This document shows positions 32,515 through 43,700 of a DNA stretch of 64,000 bases, one piece after another. Location of the stretch: assembly GCA_009763385.1 (NCBI GenBank), contig CM019825.1, positions 117,485,131 to 117,549,130 of the forward strand. The letters are read 5' to 3'. Below the pieces are notes generated by a model. That model was given only the letters and a program-made list of their open reading frames with translations, did no database searches and was not told the origin of the DNA. The number at the start of each line of letters is the position of its first letter. Position 1 is the stretch's first letter. The DNA is from Coix lacryma-jobi var. lacryma-jobi. Taxonomy: Eukaryota; Streptophyta; Magnoliopsida; Poales; Poaceae. Made by a program: the position numbers and the translations under genes.

Positions 32515-34762
32515 TCGCAGTGATATTCTCGCTAAAGCGCATGCCATGTGACATAGGCAAGAACCCTTTCTTGGACTGTTCCGTGTTGAACCGCTTCAAC
32601 ACCTTGTCAATGTACGTTTCTTGGCTTAATCCTATTAGCCTCTTTGACCTATCTCTATAGATCTTAATGCCCAGAATATATGTTGCTTCTCCTAAATCCT
32701 TCATAGAAAAACTATTATTCAGTGAAGTCTTTACGGTTTGCAACATCGGAATATCATTCCCAATCAATAGTATGTCATCTACATACAAGATTAAAAACAC
32801 AACAGCGCTCCCACTTTCCTTCTTGTAAACACAAGGTTCTTCTTCACTTTGACGGAAGCCAAACCCTTTGACCACCTCATCAAAACGAATATTCCAACTC
32901 CGAGATGCTTGCTTTAATCCATAAATAGATTTCTTAAGCTTGCATATTTTTTCAGCATTGCTAGGATCAACAAAACCTTCGGGCTGTATCATATACACGT
33001 CCTCTTCCAAATTTCCATTTAGAAAGGCTATTTTAACATCCATCTGCCATATCTCATAGTCATAATAGGCAGCAATTGCTAGAATGATCCGGATAGATTT
33101 AAGCATCGCTACCCGCGAGAAAGTCTCATCGTAGTCAATTCCTTGAACTTGTCGAAAACCTTTTGCGACAAGTCGAGCTTTATAAACTTGGACATTTCCA
33201 TCCATATCCCTTTTCTTTTATAGATCCATTTGCACTCTATGGGTCTTACCCCATCAGGCGGGTCAACCAAGTTCCAAACTTGATTGGCTCCCATGGAATC
33301 TATCTCGGATCTCATGGCACTATGCCATTTGTCGGAATCAGGGTCCATCATTGCCTCGGCATAAGTTGCTGGTTCGTCATCATCTAACAATAACACATCC
33401 CCACGCAACTCACGGATTCTTGCCAACCTTCGTGGTTGGGGCGTGGTGTCTGTTGCCACAGGTAGCTCAACTTGTTCTGCTACATTAGCATCACTCGTGG
33501 AGTCAATCCCTGTTGGCTCATCCTGAACTTCTTCAAGATACACCTTTTGCCCTCTCTTGTCTCTTTTGAGAAACTCTTTCTCTAAGAAAACACCGTTTCG
33601 AGCAACAAACACTTTGCCCTCTGAGCGTTTGTAGAAGTAATACCCTAAAGTTTCCTTTGGGTATCCCACAAAAAAACACTTGTTTGACTTGGGTGTTAGT
33701 TTATCTGATATAAGTCGTTTGACATAAACTTCACAACCCCAAATCTTTAGAAAAGACAAACTGGGACTCTTACCAGTCCACATCTCATATGGTGTCTTAA
33801 CTACGGACTTAGACAGTACCCTATTTAGTGTGAAAGCGGCTGTTTCTAGAGCGTATCCCCAAAACGATAAAGGAAGGTCTGACTGACTCATCATAGACCG
33901 AACCATGTCTAACAAAGTCCGATTACGTCGCTCGGACACGCCGTTTCGCTGAGGCGTTCCAGGTGGCGTAAGCTGTGGAACAATTCCACAACTCTTAAGA
34001 TGATTGCTAAACTCGTGGCTCAAATATTCACCTTCATGATCAGATCACAAGGCCTTAATTTTCTTGCCACGTTGATTCTCTACCTCATTCTAAAATTCTT
34101 TGAACTTTTCCAATGTTTCAGACTTATGCTTCATCAGATAGACATTGCCATATCTGCTAAAATCATCAGTGAAGGTTATGAAGTATTGGAATCCGCCTCT
34201 AGCTGTCGTTCTCATTGGTCTGCATACATCAGTATGTACAAGTTCCAACAAGTCAGATGCCCTCTCAGGAAAACCTGTGAAAGGCGACTTGGTCATCTTG
34301 CCCAGCAAACAAGCCTCGCATGTCTCGTATGATTCAAAATCAAACGAAGTTAGAAACCCATCAGCATAGAGCTTCTTCATGCGATTCTCACTTATATGAC
34401 CTAAACAACAATGCCACATATAGGTAGGGCTTAACTCATTAAGCCGAGGCCTTTTAACAGTAATATTACAGATGGACATAGGTGCATCATCAAGATTTAA
34501 AATAAACAATCCATTCACAATGGATGCAAAAGCCACAAACATATCATTCTTAGAGATTACACAACCATTGTCTTTACTCGCAAATGAATAGCCATCCTTC
34601 ATCAAACATGAAGGTGACACAATGTTTCGACTTAAACTTGGAACAAAATAACAATTATTTAACTCCAAAATAAATCCTGATGGGAGGTGGAGTTGCATCG
34701 TCCCGACGTTCAACGCAGCAACTCTTGCATTATTGCCCACACGGAAATCAACCTCCCCTTTT
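32515..34762 (-). pseudogene. Element 5 pol: integrase and reverse transcriptase (broken, RNase H lost)
   Basis: Reading on minus from 34762: the rest of the protease domain (LNNCYFVPSL), gag-pre-integrase (HCCLGHIS, CEACLLGKM), and integrase core (HTDVC, then RNRTLLDMVRSMM). Stops interrupt near 34088 (TAG in a Gln position) and near 34048 (TGA before SDHEGEY). A frameshift near 33205 separates the two halves of reverse transcriptase; the second half has QMDVKIAFLNG and LYVDDILLIGND (YVDD at about 32770). Coding sequence ends abruptly at the deletion point 32514/32515. Confidence 0.9.
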
Positions 34763-34767
34763 CCAAC

Positions 34768-35427
34768 TGTTGGTAACACTCTTGCCCTACCTCCGCACAC
34801 GTGCAGGGGAGTGGCGAAGGTGGCCAATCGTCAGAACTGAACGAAGGTACAAAGGAAACAGGAACAGTGATGTCGTGGCTCTCTTCCTGAAAGCGTGGCC
34901 ATTACACTGTTCACCCTTTGGTATTTATAGGGGATACCAAAGGGCGCTGACCAAATTACAAAAGGGTACAAAAAAGATTCCTCAGCGCTATACAACGGAA
35001 GGGCAAAATCGTACAAGCACACAACCAGAAGGGCAAAATCGTACAAGCACACAACGTACTGAAACCCTAGCTTGTCTTTCTCCTGCCCGCCACCATCCTG
35101 TTCTGCCCACCTTCGTGGAAAGGCGAAGGTCAGACCTTCGCGACTCTGCTGGCCGCGAGGCCAGCATCCGCTGACCATTCGCCGAGCTTGAAGTCTTTAG
35201 CGAATGAGCCTCGGAAAATGTGAGGGTCGCTTTCTGTGTCCACGGCGCGCCTTTACCTGCAAGAAGCACAATGACCTCCGAGGGTCGGGTTTGTACCCGA
35301 AGGTTAGACCGGTCCGGAGGCTCCAAATTGACAGAGAAGAAAGTCTGTGAGAGCACCCGGGTTGTGCGAAGGCTGCCATTTGAGCCAGCTCTTCAGGCGC
35401 CGCTTCCGAAGGTCCCTTCCCCCAACA
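34768..35427 (-). repeat. 3' LTR of element 6
   Basis: TG...CA ends. TATTTATA on plus (34922-34929) is the minus-strand TATA box. Contains CACGTG (G-box) near 34797, two CGAAGGT words near the tip, and a perfect inverted repeat GCGAAGGTC-A-GACCTTCGC at about 35123-35141. Confidence 0.95.
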
Positions 35428-35649
35428 GTAGCCCCTCGTTGCCTTGGATCTAAGGAACAATAATTAGGCCCAAGCAGCGGTCTTTGATGTGAATTGTAAC
35501 AGGACCCTTGGCAGCGACGCCCATGGCTGCTTTTGGGCCGGGCCGTTTTATCCTTTGTTTTGCACTTGTTGAGGTCCGTTTCATTTTTTGCGTCGTGGAC
35601 TTCAGTTGTCGTGCCAGTTTTGTCGGTCTGGGTGTCCCGTCTTCCAGCC

Positions 35650-35657
35650 TATAAATA
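35650..35657 (+). promoter_or_regulatory. TATA box for the antisense gene of element 6
   Basis: TATAAATA about 145 bp upstream of the antisense reading frame, in element interior, facing opposite to the element. Followed by a plausible start and leader region. Suggests the antisense gene has its own pol II promoter. Confidence 0.55.
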
Positions 35658-35800
35658 GATGGGGCTGGTGAGGGAACTGAAGTCGTGCCCTCATTTGCTC
35701 TAGCCATCCTGCTGCTGCGCATTTCTTATTGCGAAGGTTGGTTTTGCCTAGTTGCGAAGGTTTGGCGTGCTGCATTTTGTGAGGGTTTTAGTTTTGAGAG

Positions 35801-38800
35801 GTGGCTAGGTCCAAGCAAACCGCTCGTGTCGTATCCCCCTCTACTGCGGATGAGGGGGTTAGCTTTGAGTTCGCACTCAGCCGAGTTTGTAGTTCAGAGT
35901 TGGCTACTTATGTCAAGCGAGGGTGGATCGAGGATGGGAAGGCTAGGACCAGTGCTGGGGAGACAGTGCCGAAGTCGGACGTAGATGAGATTGTTTTATT
36001 TGAAGAGTTCTTTTCAGCTGGTCTGCGGTTCCCTGCTGATTCCTTTGTGACTTCGGTTCTGCAAAGGTTCAATTTGCGTTTCCATCAGCTCACACCTTCG
36101 TGCTTCACGAAGATGTCAGTTTATGTCTGGGCGTGCCGTTCTCAGGGTATTGTTCCTCATGTCGAGGGTTTTGTTCGAACCCATCGTGTGCACATGCAGC
36201 CTCGCAAGGTCTCTGATCGCGGAGGTAACACCAGTCTCGGTCAGTTTGCGGTATACACTTTTTGCCATCGCGTCGGATCGGAATTGCCAGTGCAAGCCTA
36301 GAAGAACAAATGGACCAGTGGTTGGCAGGAGTTCTGGTTCTACTATAAGCTTAGTGGTAATGCTGAGCTTTGCGGCAAGCTTCCGCAGCTTGGTGACGTT
36401 AGCGCCGAAGCTATGATGGGCCCCGAGGCTCATGCTGCTGTTGATTGTCTGAGGGTGGTGGAGCGCTCTCAGTGTGCTCGTGACTTAGTCGAAGAGTACT
36501 GCTGTGCCAAGGTTTGGCCTCTTAGCCGGAGGCAGGCATGGTTTGCAGTCGAGGATGACCCCAAGTACGAGGGTAAGGGTTTGAAGAAGCCGAAGGTTGA
36601 CCTTAACAAGGTTTGGGAGAAAGTTCTCAGGAAATTTCCCAGGCGAGAAGATGGGCTCAAAGGGTCTATAAGCGTGTTCAGGAGTGGGCGGAAGAGCTTG
36701 TTGGAAAGTTGTTCACATTGGAGGTCAAGGCAATCCACAGCTCGGTGGGTAGCGGGGGTTGTATTAACAGGCTTTTTGACATTCTTGGGATCCAGTACGA
36801 GAACTGGCCCGCACCTTCGAGCGATGATGCGCCGAAGAAAAGGAAACATGCATCTGCAGAGGGCAAAGAAATTGTTTCGCGACCGAAGAGAGGTCGTGGT
36901 CGTGGCCGCGGCGGTGCCGGTGGCCGTGTGAAGGCGCTTGCGACGAAGGTCGCGGTGGGTTTGGGTGCTGCTGGTACTTCTTCTTCCTCAGCCATTGTTT
37001 CGAGCGGCCGAGGTGTTGGTAGGGTTGGAGGACGAGTGCCCCGCATCGGTGGTATTAGTGCTTTGATCCAGATCTCGGATGACGAAGGTGTCTCCGATGA
37101 TGATGAGAAAGAGGAGGTGAAAGAGGATGAGAAGGAGGGGGCACTGAAGAGGACTCATCTGATGAAGTTAGTGATACTTCTAGTAGCGAAGGTGATTCTG
37201 ATGATGATGTGTCATCGGTGACGATCGCGGGAAGGGGGTTGCCTCATCGAGTGTTGACGTTGCGGCTGCTCGAAGTATTGATGATATTTTACGGGACTTT
37301 GAGCCCGAGAGTCCAAAGCGGGGGGCGGTGCCCGAGTACGGGGGGTCTCATATCTGGGTTGATGGTGTTGAGGTGGTTGGTGGCCTTGACTCTGATAAAA
37401 TTCCGGGCAAAAGGCCCTATGGCGAAGCTAGCCGGGATGCTCTACCGTATTATGCTTACAAGATTGGTGTCACCGATCCGGCCACGGAGCTTTTCACTAG
37501 TCCCGACCTTCGAGAATGTCATTTGCAATGCGCTCCGGAGGAAAGGCGTTTTCTTGGCCAAGTATTTGGTAGAGTTTGTGTGCCGGAGGCGGAGCTTCGA
37601 CTGACAAACCAGCCATTGGGTGAGCTTCAGGACGACATAGATGTTAAGCTGGCTGAGTTGATGCTTCTTAACCGTTCTGCGCGTCGAAGGGCAGGTTACA
37701 ACCATGACTATATGAGTACGCAGTTGGCGAAGGTTGAGAAAGAAAATAAAGATCTCCGGCAAAGCTTGGAAAATAAAGAAATTGAGCTTATAGCTGCTTT
37801 GGAGAAACTTAAGAAGTCTCGAGAGGAGGTGCGGGAGGCCGCAAATAGTAACACAGAACTTTTGGCGGCTTGTCGTGAGAAAGACAAGGATTTATTGACA
37901 GCGAACACTCGCATAAGTGAGCTGTCGTCGGAGGTAGCTTCGTAGATGGAGGCTTGGCAGAGGAGTATGGGGAAAATTAAGAGCAAGCTTGACACCTGCT
38001 TGATCGAAGCCGGGGGTTCTGCCGGTGAACCGATGCCTGCTGCCCGTGCGGAGGCCTTCGAAGGTTGGCTGTGTAATGAGCTTGATGTGTTTAGCTCATT
38101 GGTTGGAAACGCGGCCGATTTTGGTGGGTATGCCGGAGCATTGGCGATGGCGAGTACCCTTCATCAAGCAGATTGCGAACACCTTCGCAAGATCAGGAAG
38201 CCTAACCATAACTTCCCAATAGTTGACGAAGTGTGCCAGATGAAGATTGATGACGCTGAGGTTCGGAACTGTGCGATGCGATTGCTTCGCAAGTTCTGGA
38301 TTGCTGGTGGTGGCCGCGCTCTTGCTTTCGAAGAAGCTGCCGAGGCTACTCGTCAGGTTTGTGGTATTGGAGAGAAATTGGTTTTGGGTTTGTTTCAATA
38401 ACGAAGGGGTTATTATTAATTTTGGTGGGTTCGCACTTATTTTTCGTTGCAGGCTTGGAAGGAGGCGATGCCTTCGCCGCCTGCGACTAACGATGCTGCC
38501 GGTGGTTCCGAGGCTGCTTTTGCGCCCGATTTTGCGGAGGTTCCACCCGTTGAGGTTGAAAACCGGGCTGAGGACGCTCCGATCATTGGAGAAACTACTG
38601 TTGAAGAGGCGGCGACGGAAAAGGCACCTTTTGAGGGCTTGGATGCTGTCACTGGTGAAGGTTTGGTGGCTGCGACTGACGAAGCTATGGTGGATGAGCA
38701 GGGGCAGACCGAGCAGGTGTGAGAACTTTAGGATTGCTCGGACGAGAAAGTTATTTTGTAATATGTGTAGTAGTTGGAATGACTTGATGACACTGAGATA

Positions 38801-39376
38801 CTTTTTAACTCTATGGTAATGCAGGTTCCTGATGGAACCGTGCTAGAAGTATTTGATGTGACGCCAGTGACGCTAAATTATCAAGATACCTTTATAACTG
38901 GTGAATCGTGGGATCGGGCTAGACTTAAACACTCTTCGCTGTCTTTTGAACGCTTTTGGTGGTCGAAGGTGTGAAGGTACGATTTGAAGAACAGTAGATC
39001 GAGTCGTTTTTGGCGCGAGGCGGATTATACTGATCGACAGGCCACACGTTATTTGTTTGGTTCTTCTTCGTCCTCGCAAGCTGTTATTGATGATGATATT
39101 GATGAGAATACAGCTCTGGATTACTTGTTTGGGCGAAGCAAACGGGATCTTGGTTCGGATGGATCACTTGTGGTTCCGAAAGAGGAACCTTCAGAAGTTA
39201 ATGATGTAGATCGTAGGTATATGTATAGGGCGAGGGTTTTACCCGGGGAGCTGCCTATTGTTCCTGCAGCTCCTTTGTTGTGGGGACCCATAGTTTTGGC
39301 GGAAACAGTATTTGGGGATGATAGCGAAGGTTTCGATGATTTGATGTTAATTGAGGGAGGTGATGGTTCCTTGTAA
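35801..39376 (+). pseudogene. Antisense gene of Tat element 6 (gypsy-type transposon domain, coiled coil, introns)
   Basis: An extra gene antisense to gag-pol, of the kind known in grass Tat elements (domain of the Pfam Transposase_28 'putative gypsy type transposon' type; function unknown). The frame opens at 35801 with GTG where ATG would be expected; the first residues are (M/V)ARSKQTAR, close to the histone H3 tail. The conserved domain runs to about 36300 (FEEFF...FP...FV..VL...HQLT), then a TAG at 36299, a KNKW/FWFYY motif, a basic Arg/Gly stretch (about 36880-36940), an acidic region, frameshifts (about 36650 and 37200-37300), a coiled coil (37720-37945), a TAG at 37943, a FW-AGG-RAL motif (about 38296-38330) and an acidic tail. 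GT-AG introns are likely at 38381-38452 and 38717-38824. A TGA near 38970 breaks the last exon, which ends at 39374-39376. The layout matches element 7. Confidence 0.85.
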
Positions 39377-39489
39377 TTTTTGTAAACTCTATTTTATTGT
39401 GTGACGTTGTGAAGTTGTTTTGTAAAGGAACGAGGAAAATTGTATATTTGTTTTTGGTAAATACGGTTCGCTTTCCCCTTTTGGTGTTT

Positions 39490-39860
39490 GGCTAGGCTCG
39501 CTTTACGTTGAAGGGAAAAACGTTTTGAGAAAAAACAGCGACGCCCCCTTTTTCTTTTAGCGAGGCTCGCTTTTCGTTGAAGAGAGATGTTTTGAGAAAA
39601 AACAGTGACGCCACCTTTTTCTTTTAGTGAGGCTCGCTTTTCGTTGGAGAGAGATGTTTTGAGAAAAAACAGTGATGCCCCCTTTTTCTTTTAGCGAGGC
39701 TCGCTTTTCGTTGGAGAGAGATGTTTTGAGAAAAAATAGCGACGCCCCCTTTTTCTTTTAGCGAGGCTCGCTTTTCGTTGGAGAGAGATGCTTTGAGAAA
39801 AAACAGCGACGCCCCCTTTTTCTTTTAGCGAGGCTCGCTTTTCGTTCAAGAGAAACGTGG
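39490..39860 (+). repeat. Tandem array of about 67-bp units in element 6
   Basis: About five and a half copies of a 67-68-bp unit containing GCGAGGCTCGC, a T-rich stretch and GAGAAAAAACAGCGACGCCCCC. Units differ by a few bases. Lies just after the antisense gene and before the second array. Confidence 0.93.
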
Positions 39861-39869
39861 AGGTAAAGT

Positions 39870-40425
39870 TTATCTTGCGTGTTGGACTTTTTGGACTTCA
39901 CGCCTCCCCTTGTCTTAGGTGGGTAAGAATTTTGCGTTTTGCGAGCCCCTGGCGTGTTTTGCGAGGGTGCTCGACTTTTTGTACTTCGCGCCTCCCCTTG
40001 TCTTAGGTGGAGGTGAAGTTTGCTTTTGCGAGCCCCTGGCGTGTTTTGCGAGGGTTCTCGACTTTTTGTACTTCGCTTCTCCCCTTTATTTTTAGGTGGA
40101 GGTGAAGTTTGCTTTTTGCGAGCCCCTGGCGTGTTTTGCGAGGGTTCTCGACTTTTTGTACTTCGCGCCTCCCCTTTCTTTTTAGGTGGAGGTGAAGTTT
40201 GCTTTGCGAGCCCCTGGCGTGTTTTGCGAGGGTTCTCGACTTTTTGTACTTCACGCCTCCCCTTTCTTTTTAGGTGGAGGTGAAGTTTGCTTTGCGAGCC
40301 CCTGGCGTGTTTTGCGAGGGTTCTCGACTTTTTGTACTTCGCGCCTCCCCTTTCTTTTTAGGTGGAGGTGAAGTTTGCTTTGCGAGCCCCCGACATGTTT
40401 TGCGAGGGTGCTCGACTTTTTTTTC
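39870..40425 (+). repeat. Tandem array of about 88-bp units in element 6
   Basis: About six copies, period 87-90 bp (unit starts GCGAGCCCC at 39941, 40028, 40118, 40206, 40294, 40382). Open frames on both strands here are a by-product of the repeat. Confidence 0.94.
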
Positions 40426-40593
40426 AAGTTTGTTTCGAAAAAGTTTGTTTTTCGAAGCAATCTTTGGGGTGTTTACATCAATTATTGCCCTCTTGAAAAA
40501 GAGGTGCTTTTTTCGATGTTTGTGAGCAAAAGTAAACAAATTGGGGTTTTGCTTTTTTCGGGGGGTTCTAGTCTGTATTGATGATTTGGATAC

Positions 40594-40610
40594 TGCCTCG
40601 TTAAAAAACC
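40594..40610 (-). other. Conserved GGTTTTTTAACGAGGCA motif downstream of Tat pol (element 6)
   Basis: The minus strand reads GGTTTTTTAACGAGGCA about 120 nt after the pol stop. The identical 17-mer occurs about 108 nt after the pol stop in element 7 (53240-53256), although surrounding non-coding DNA has diverged. Confidence 0.7.
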
Positions 40611-40729
40611 TTACGCCCCTTCGTAAGGAAAAAGAGTGTAGCTCCTTTGTTTTTGTTACATGCATAGAAGTGAAAGAAAACATAAATGAAATAACAAATT
40701 ACATATTGTGAGGGCTCGCTAAGGCTCCG

Positions 40730-43700
40730 CTACGGGTAGTATTTGCGAAGGTCGTCAACATTCCAGGTGTGAGGCAGGATGTTTCCCTCGCTGTCAGAGA
40801 GGTGAAAAGAGCCGGGACGATTGCATTCTACTATTAGGTATGGACCCGTCCATTTTGGCTGAAACTTTCCCGCCATGCTGGCGTTTTGTTTCTGAATGAG
40901 AACGAGGTCACCCTTCTTTAGTTCATTGATTCTCACCTTTTTGTCTCTCCATTTTTTGGTTTCTTCCTGATACTTGCGAAGGTTGTGCACTGCGTTGCAT
41001 CTTGTTTCTTCGAGTAAGTCTTTGTGAAGCAGTTGGTTTTGTTCGTCTGTTTTGAAGGTTGTTCTGAGTGATCCATGCTTCAATTCTTCTAGTAACACAG
41101 CTTCTTCCCCAAACAGGAGCCTGAAGGGTGTGAATTTGGTGGCTCTGCATTCCGAGGTGTTATGGGACCAGGTGACGGAGATTAGCTCTTCAGCCCACTT
41201 TCCCTTGGGCCTGCCTTGCACTTTCTTTGATATGGCTTGGAAAATTGTTGCGTTGGCTCTTTCGACTAAGCTGTTGGATTGAGGGTGCCGGACTGAGGCG
41301 AAGCATAGAATTGTTCCGATTTGAGCGCAGAATTCTTTGAAAACCTCGCTGTCAAACTGAGTGCCATTGTCGATAGTTAGGTATTTGGGGACTCCGAACT
41401 GGCAAATTATTTGTTGCCAGAAAAACTTCTTCACGGCCAAGGAGGTGATGGAAGTCAGTGGTCTAGTTTCAATCCATTTCGTGAAGTATTCCACAGCTAC
41501 GATTGCGTAGCGAAGGTTTCCTGGAGCTGTTGGTAGTGGACCTACGAGGTCCATTGCCCATCTTTGCAAAGGTCATGTTGGGCATATCAGAGTTGTTGGA
41601 GCCCCTGGGGTGTTTTGCGTTTTTGCCGTTAGTTGGCAACCCTCGCAATGTTTGACGATGCTTTCTGCATCTCTTAATGCTGTTGGCCAGTAGAAACCTT
41701 GTCGGAAAGCCTTCCCAACTAACGCCCTCGGGCCGTTGTGTGAACCACAGATGCCTTCGTGAATAAGCTTAAGAATGTCATTTCCTTCAGTCTGTGACAC
41801 ACATTTGAGCCATGGCGAGGTTACCGAAGCTTTGAATAGAATGTTGTCCACAATTTTGTACCCTTGAACTCTTTGTTTTAGTCTGTTTTCTTCTTTTTTG
41901 GAGTCGGGTTCATGTAGCCCGTTGATATAGGCCATGATGGGTGCTCTCTAGTCTTCGTTTTGGATTGCGTTGACTAGCTTGACACTTTTTTCGGAAGCCT
42001 CGAAAGCTGATTGAGTTGTTACCTCGTAAAACACGTCTAGCGGTAGCTGCAGCTATTGCGCTGCTGCTTTGGCTAGGTTGTCTGCCTTGTTGTTTTCCGA
42101 CCTCGGTATTGCTTTTACTGTTATGCCGAGGAAGAAAGATTCTAACCTTCGAACATACTGGAAGTATTTTTGGAGCTCAGGGTCTTTTACTTTGTAATTT
42201 TTCTCGATGTGTCCCACGATAACTTGGGAGTTTGTGTTGAAGACCGCCCTTCGGACTGATAAAGATCGGAGCCTTGAAAGTGCTAATATCACTGCCTCGT
42301 ATTCTGCGGAGTTGTTTGTGCATTTGAAGTCGAGTCTTTTGGTGTATCTTAACTTCGACCCAGATGGTGAAATCAGGATAGCCGAGGCTCCTGCTCCGGT
42401 TGTTCCCCAGGTTCTATCGACATACACTGTCCAAAACAGCTCTGGTTGGGCTCCATTACTGCGAGGGTCTGGGGTCCATTCAGCTATGAAATCTGCTAGT
42501 GCCTGTGATTTGATTGCTGCTCTACCCACGAAGGTTATGGTGTAGCTGTTGACTTCAACTGCCCACTTTGCTATTCTGCCGACTGCCTCATTGTTCTTGA
42601 AAATGTTGTCAAGTGGGAATGCCGAAGGTACGTGGATTTCGTAAGCCTGGAAGTAATGTTTTAGCTTTCTTGAAGCCATGACCACGGCGTAAGCTACCTT
42701 CTCGAGCTCTGAGTAGTTTCTTTTGGGACCTTCGAGAGTTTCTGAAACATAGTAGATTGGGGCTTGCTTGGTTCTGTTGTTTTCGTGCGACTCTTTGATT
42801 AAAACTGCGCTTGCTGCGTGAGGCGAGGCTGCGACATACAGCAGTAGCAGGTCCCCTTTGCTCGGGCTGGTTAAGACAGTCAAGTTGGTGAGATATTTTT
42901 TCAAATCCTCGAAGGCTTGCTGCTGCCGAGGTCCCCAATTGAATGGAGTTGTGCTTCTTAAAGTTTCAAAGAAGGGTAATCCTCGCTCAGCTGATCTGGA
43001 GATGAATCTGCTGAGTGCTGCTAACCGGCTGACAAACGTTGAGCTGCTTTTTTGGTTGTCGGGGGTTCCATATTGATGATAGCGTCAATTTTCTCGGGGT
43101 TGGCTTCGATTCCCCTTGCTGAGACGATGCAGCCTAACAGTTTTCCTTCGCTTACCCCGAAAACGCATTTTTCGGGGTTTAGTTTTAATCCGGCAGACCG
43201 GAGGTTGCTAAACACTCTCGACAAGTCTGAAATGTGGTTTTCTTTTAGCTCGCTTTGGACGATCAAATCATTGACGTAGGCAGAGATGGCATGTTCGTTT
43301 TTGAAGACTTCAGATGTCATGCGAGCGAAGGTTGATCCTGCGTTTCTCAAGCCTTCTGCCATTCTTCGAAAGCAAAAGGTGCCCGAAGGTGTAATGAAGC
43401 TTGTTTTTTCCTCATCTTCTTCATTCATCCAGATCTGATGATACCCCGAGAAACAGTCGAGGAGAGAAAGTGTTTGGCAACCAGCTGCTCTGTCAACCAG
43501 AGTGCTTATGTTTGGCAGGGGAAAATCATCCTTCGGGCAGGCTTTGTTCAAGCACGTGAAGTCTACGCACATTCTCCACTTCTTGTTCTTTTTCTGGACT
43601 AAGACCACATTCAAAAGCCATGTTGGGTATTTGACTGGATGGATGACACCTGCGTCCAGGAGTCTTTTTACCTCAGCCCTCGCTGCTTCTTTTCTTTCTT

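Noticed and set aside
35801..36300. A genuine histone H3 gene or fragment
   Set aside because: Similarity to H3 ends after eight residues; the rest is the Tat antisense domain.
39490..40425. Direct repeats that might suggest a CRISPR array
   Set aside because: Units are 67 and 88 bp, contiguous and without unique spacers, inside a plant retroelement; they are ordinary tandem repeats.
40003..40460. Open frames on both strands rich in RKTRQGLAK- and FCEGSRLF-type peptides
   Set aside because: They translate the 88-bp tandem repeat and have no independent support.
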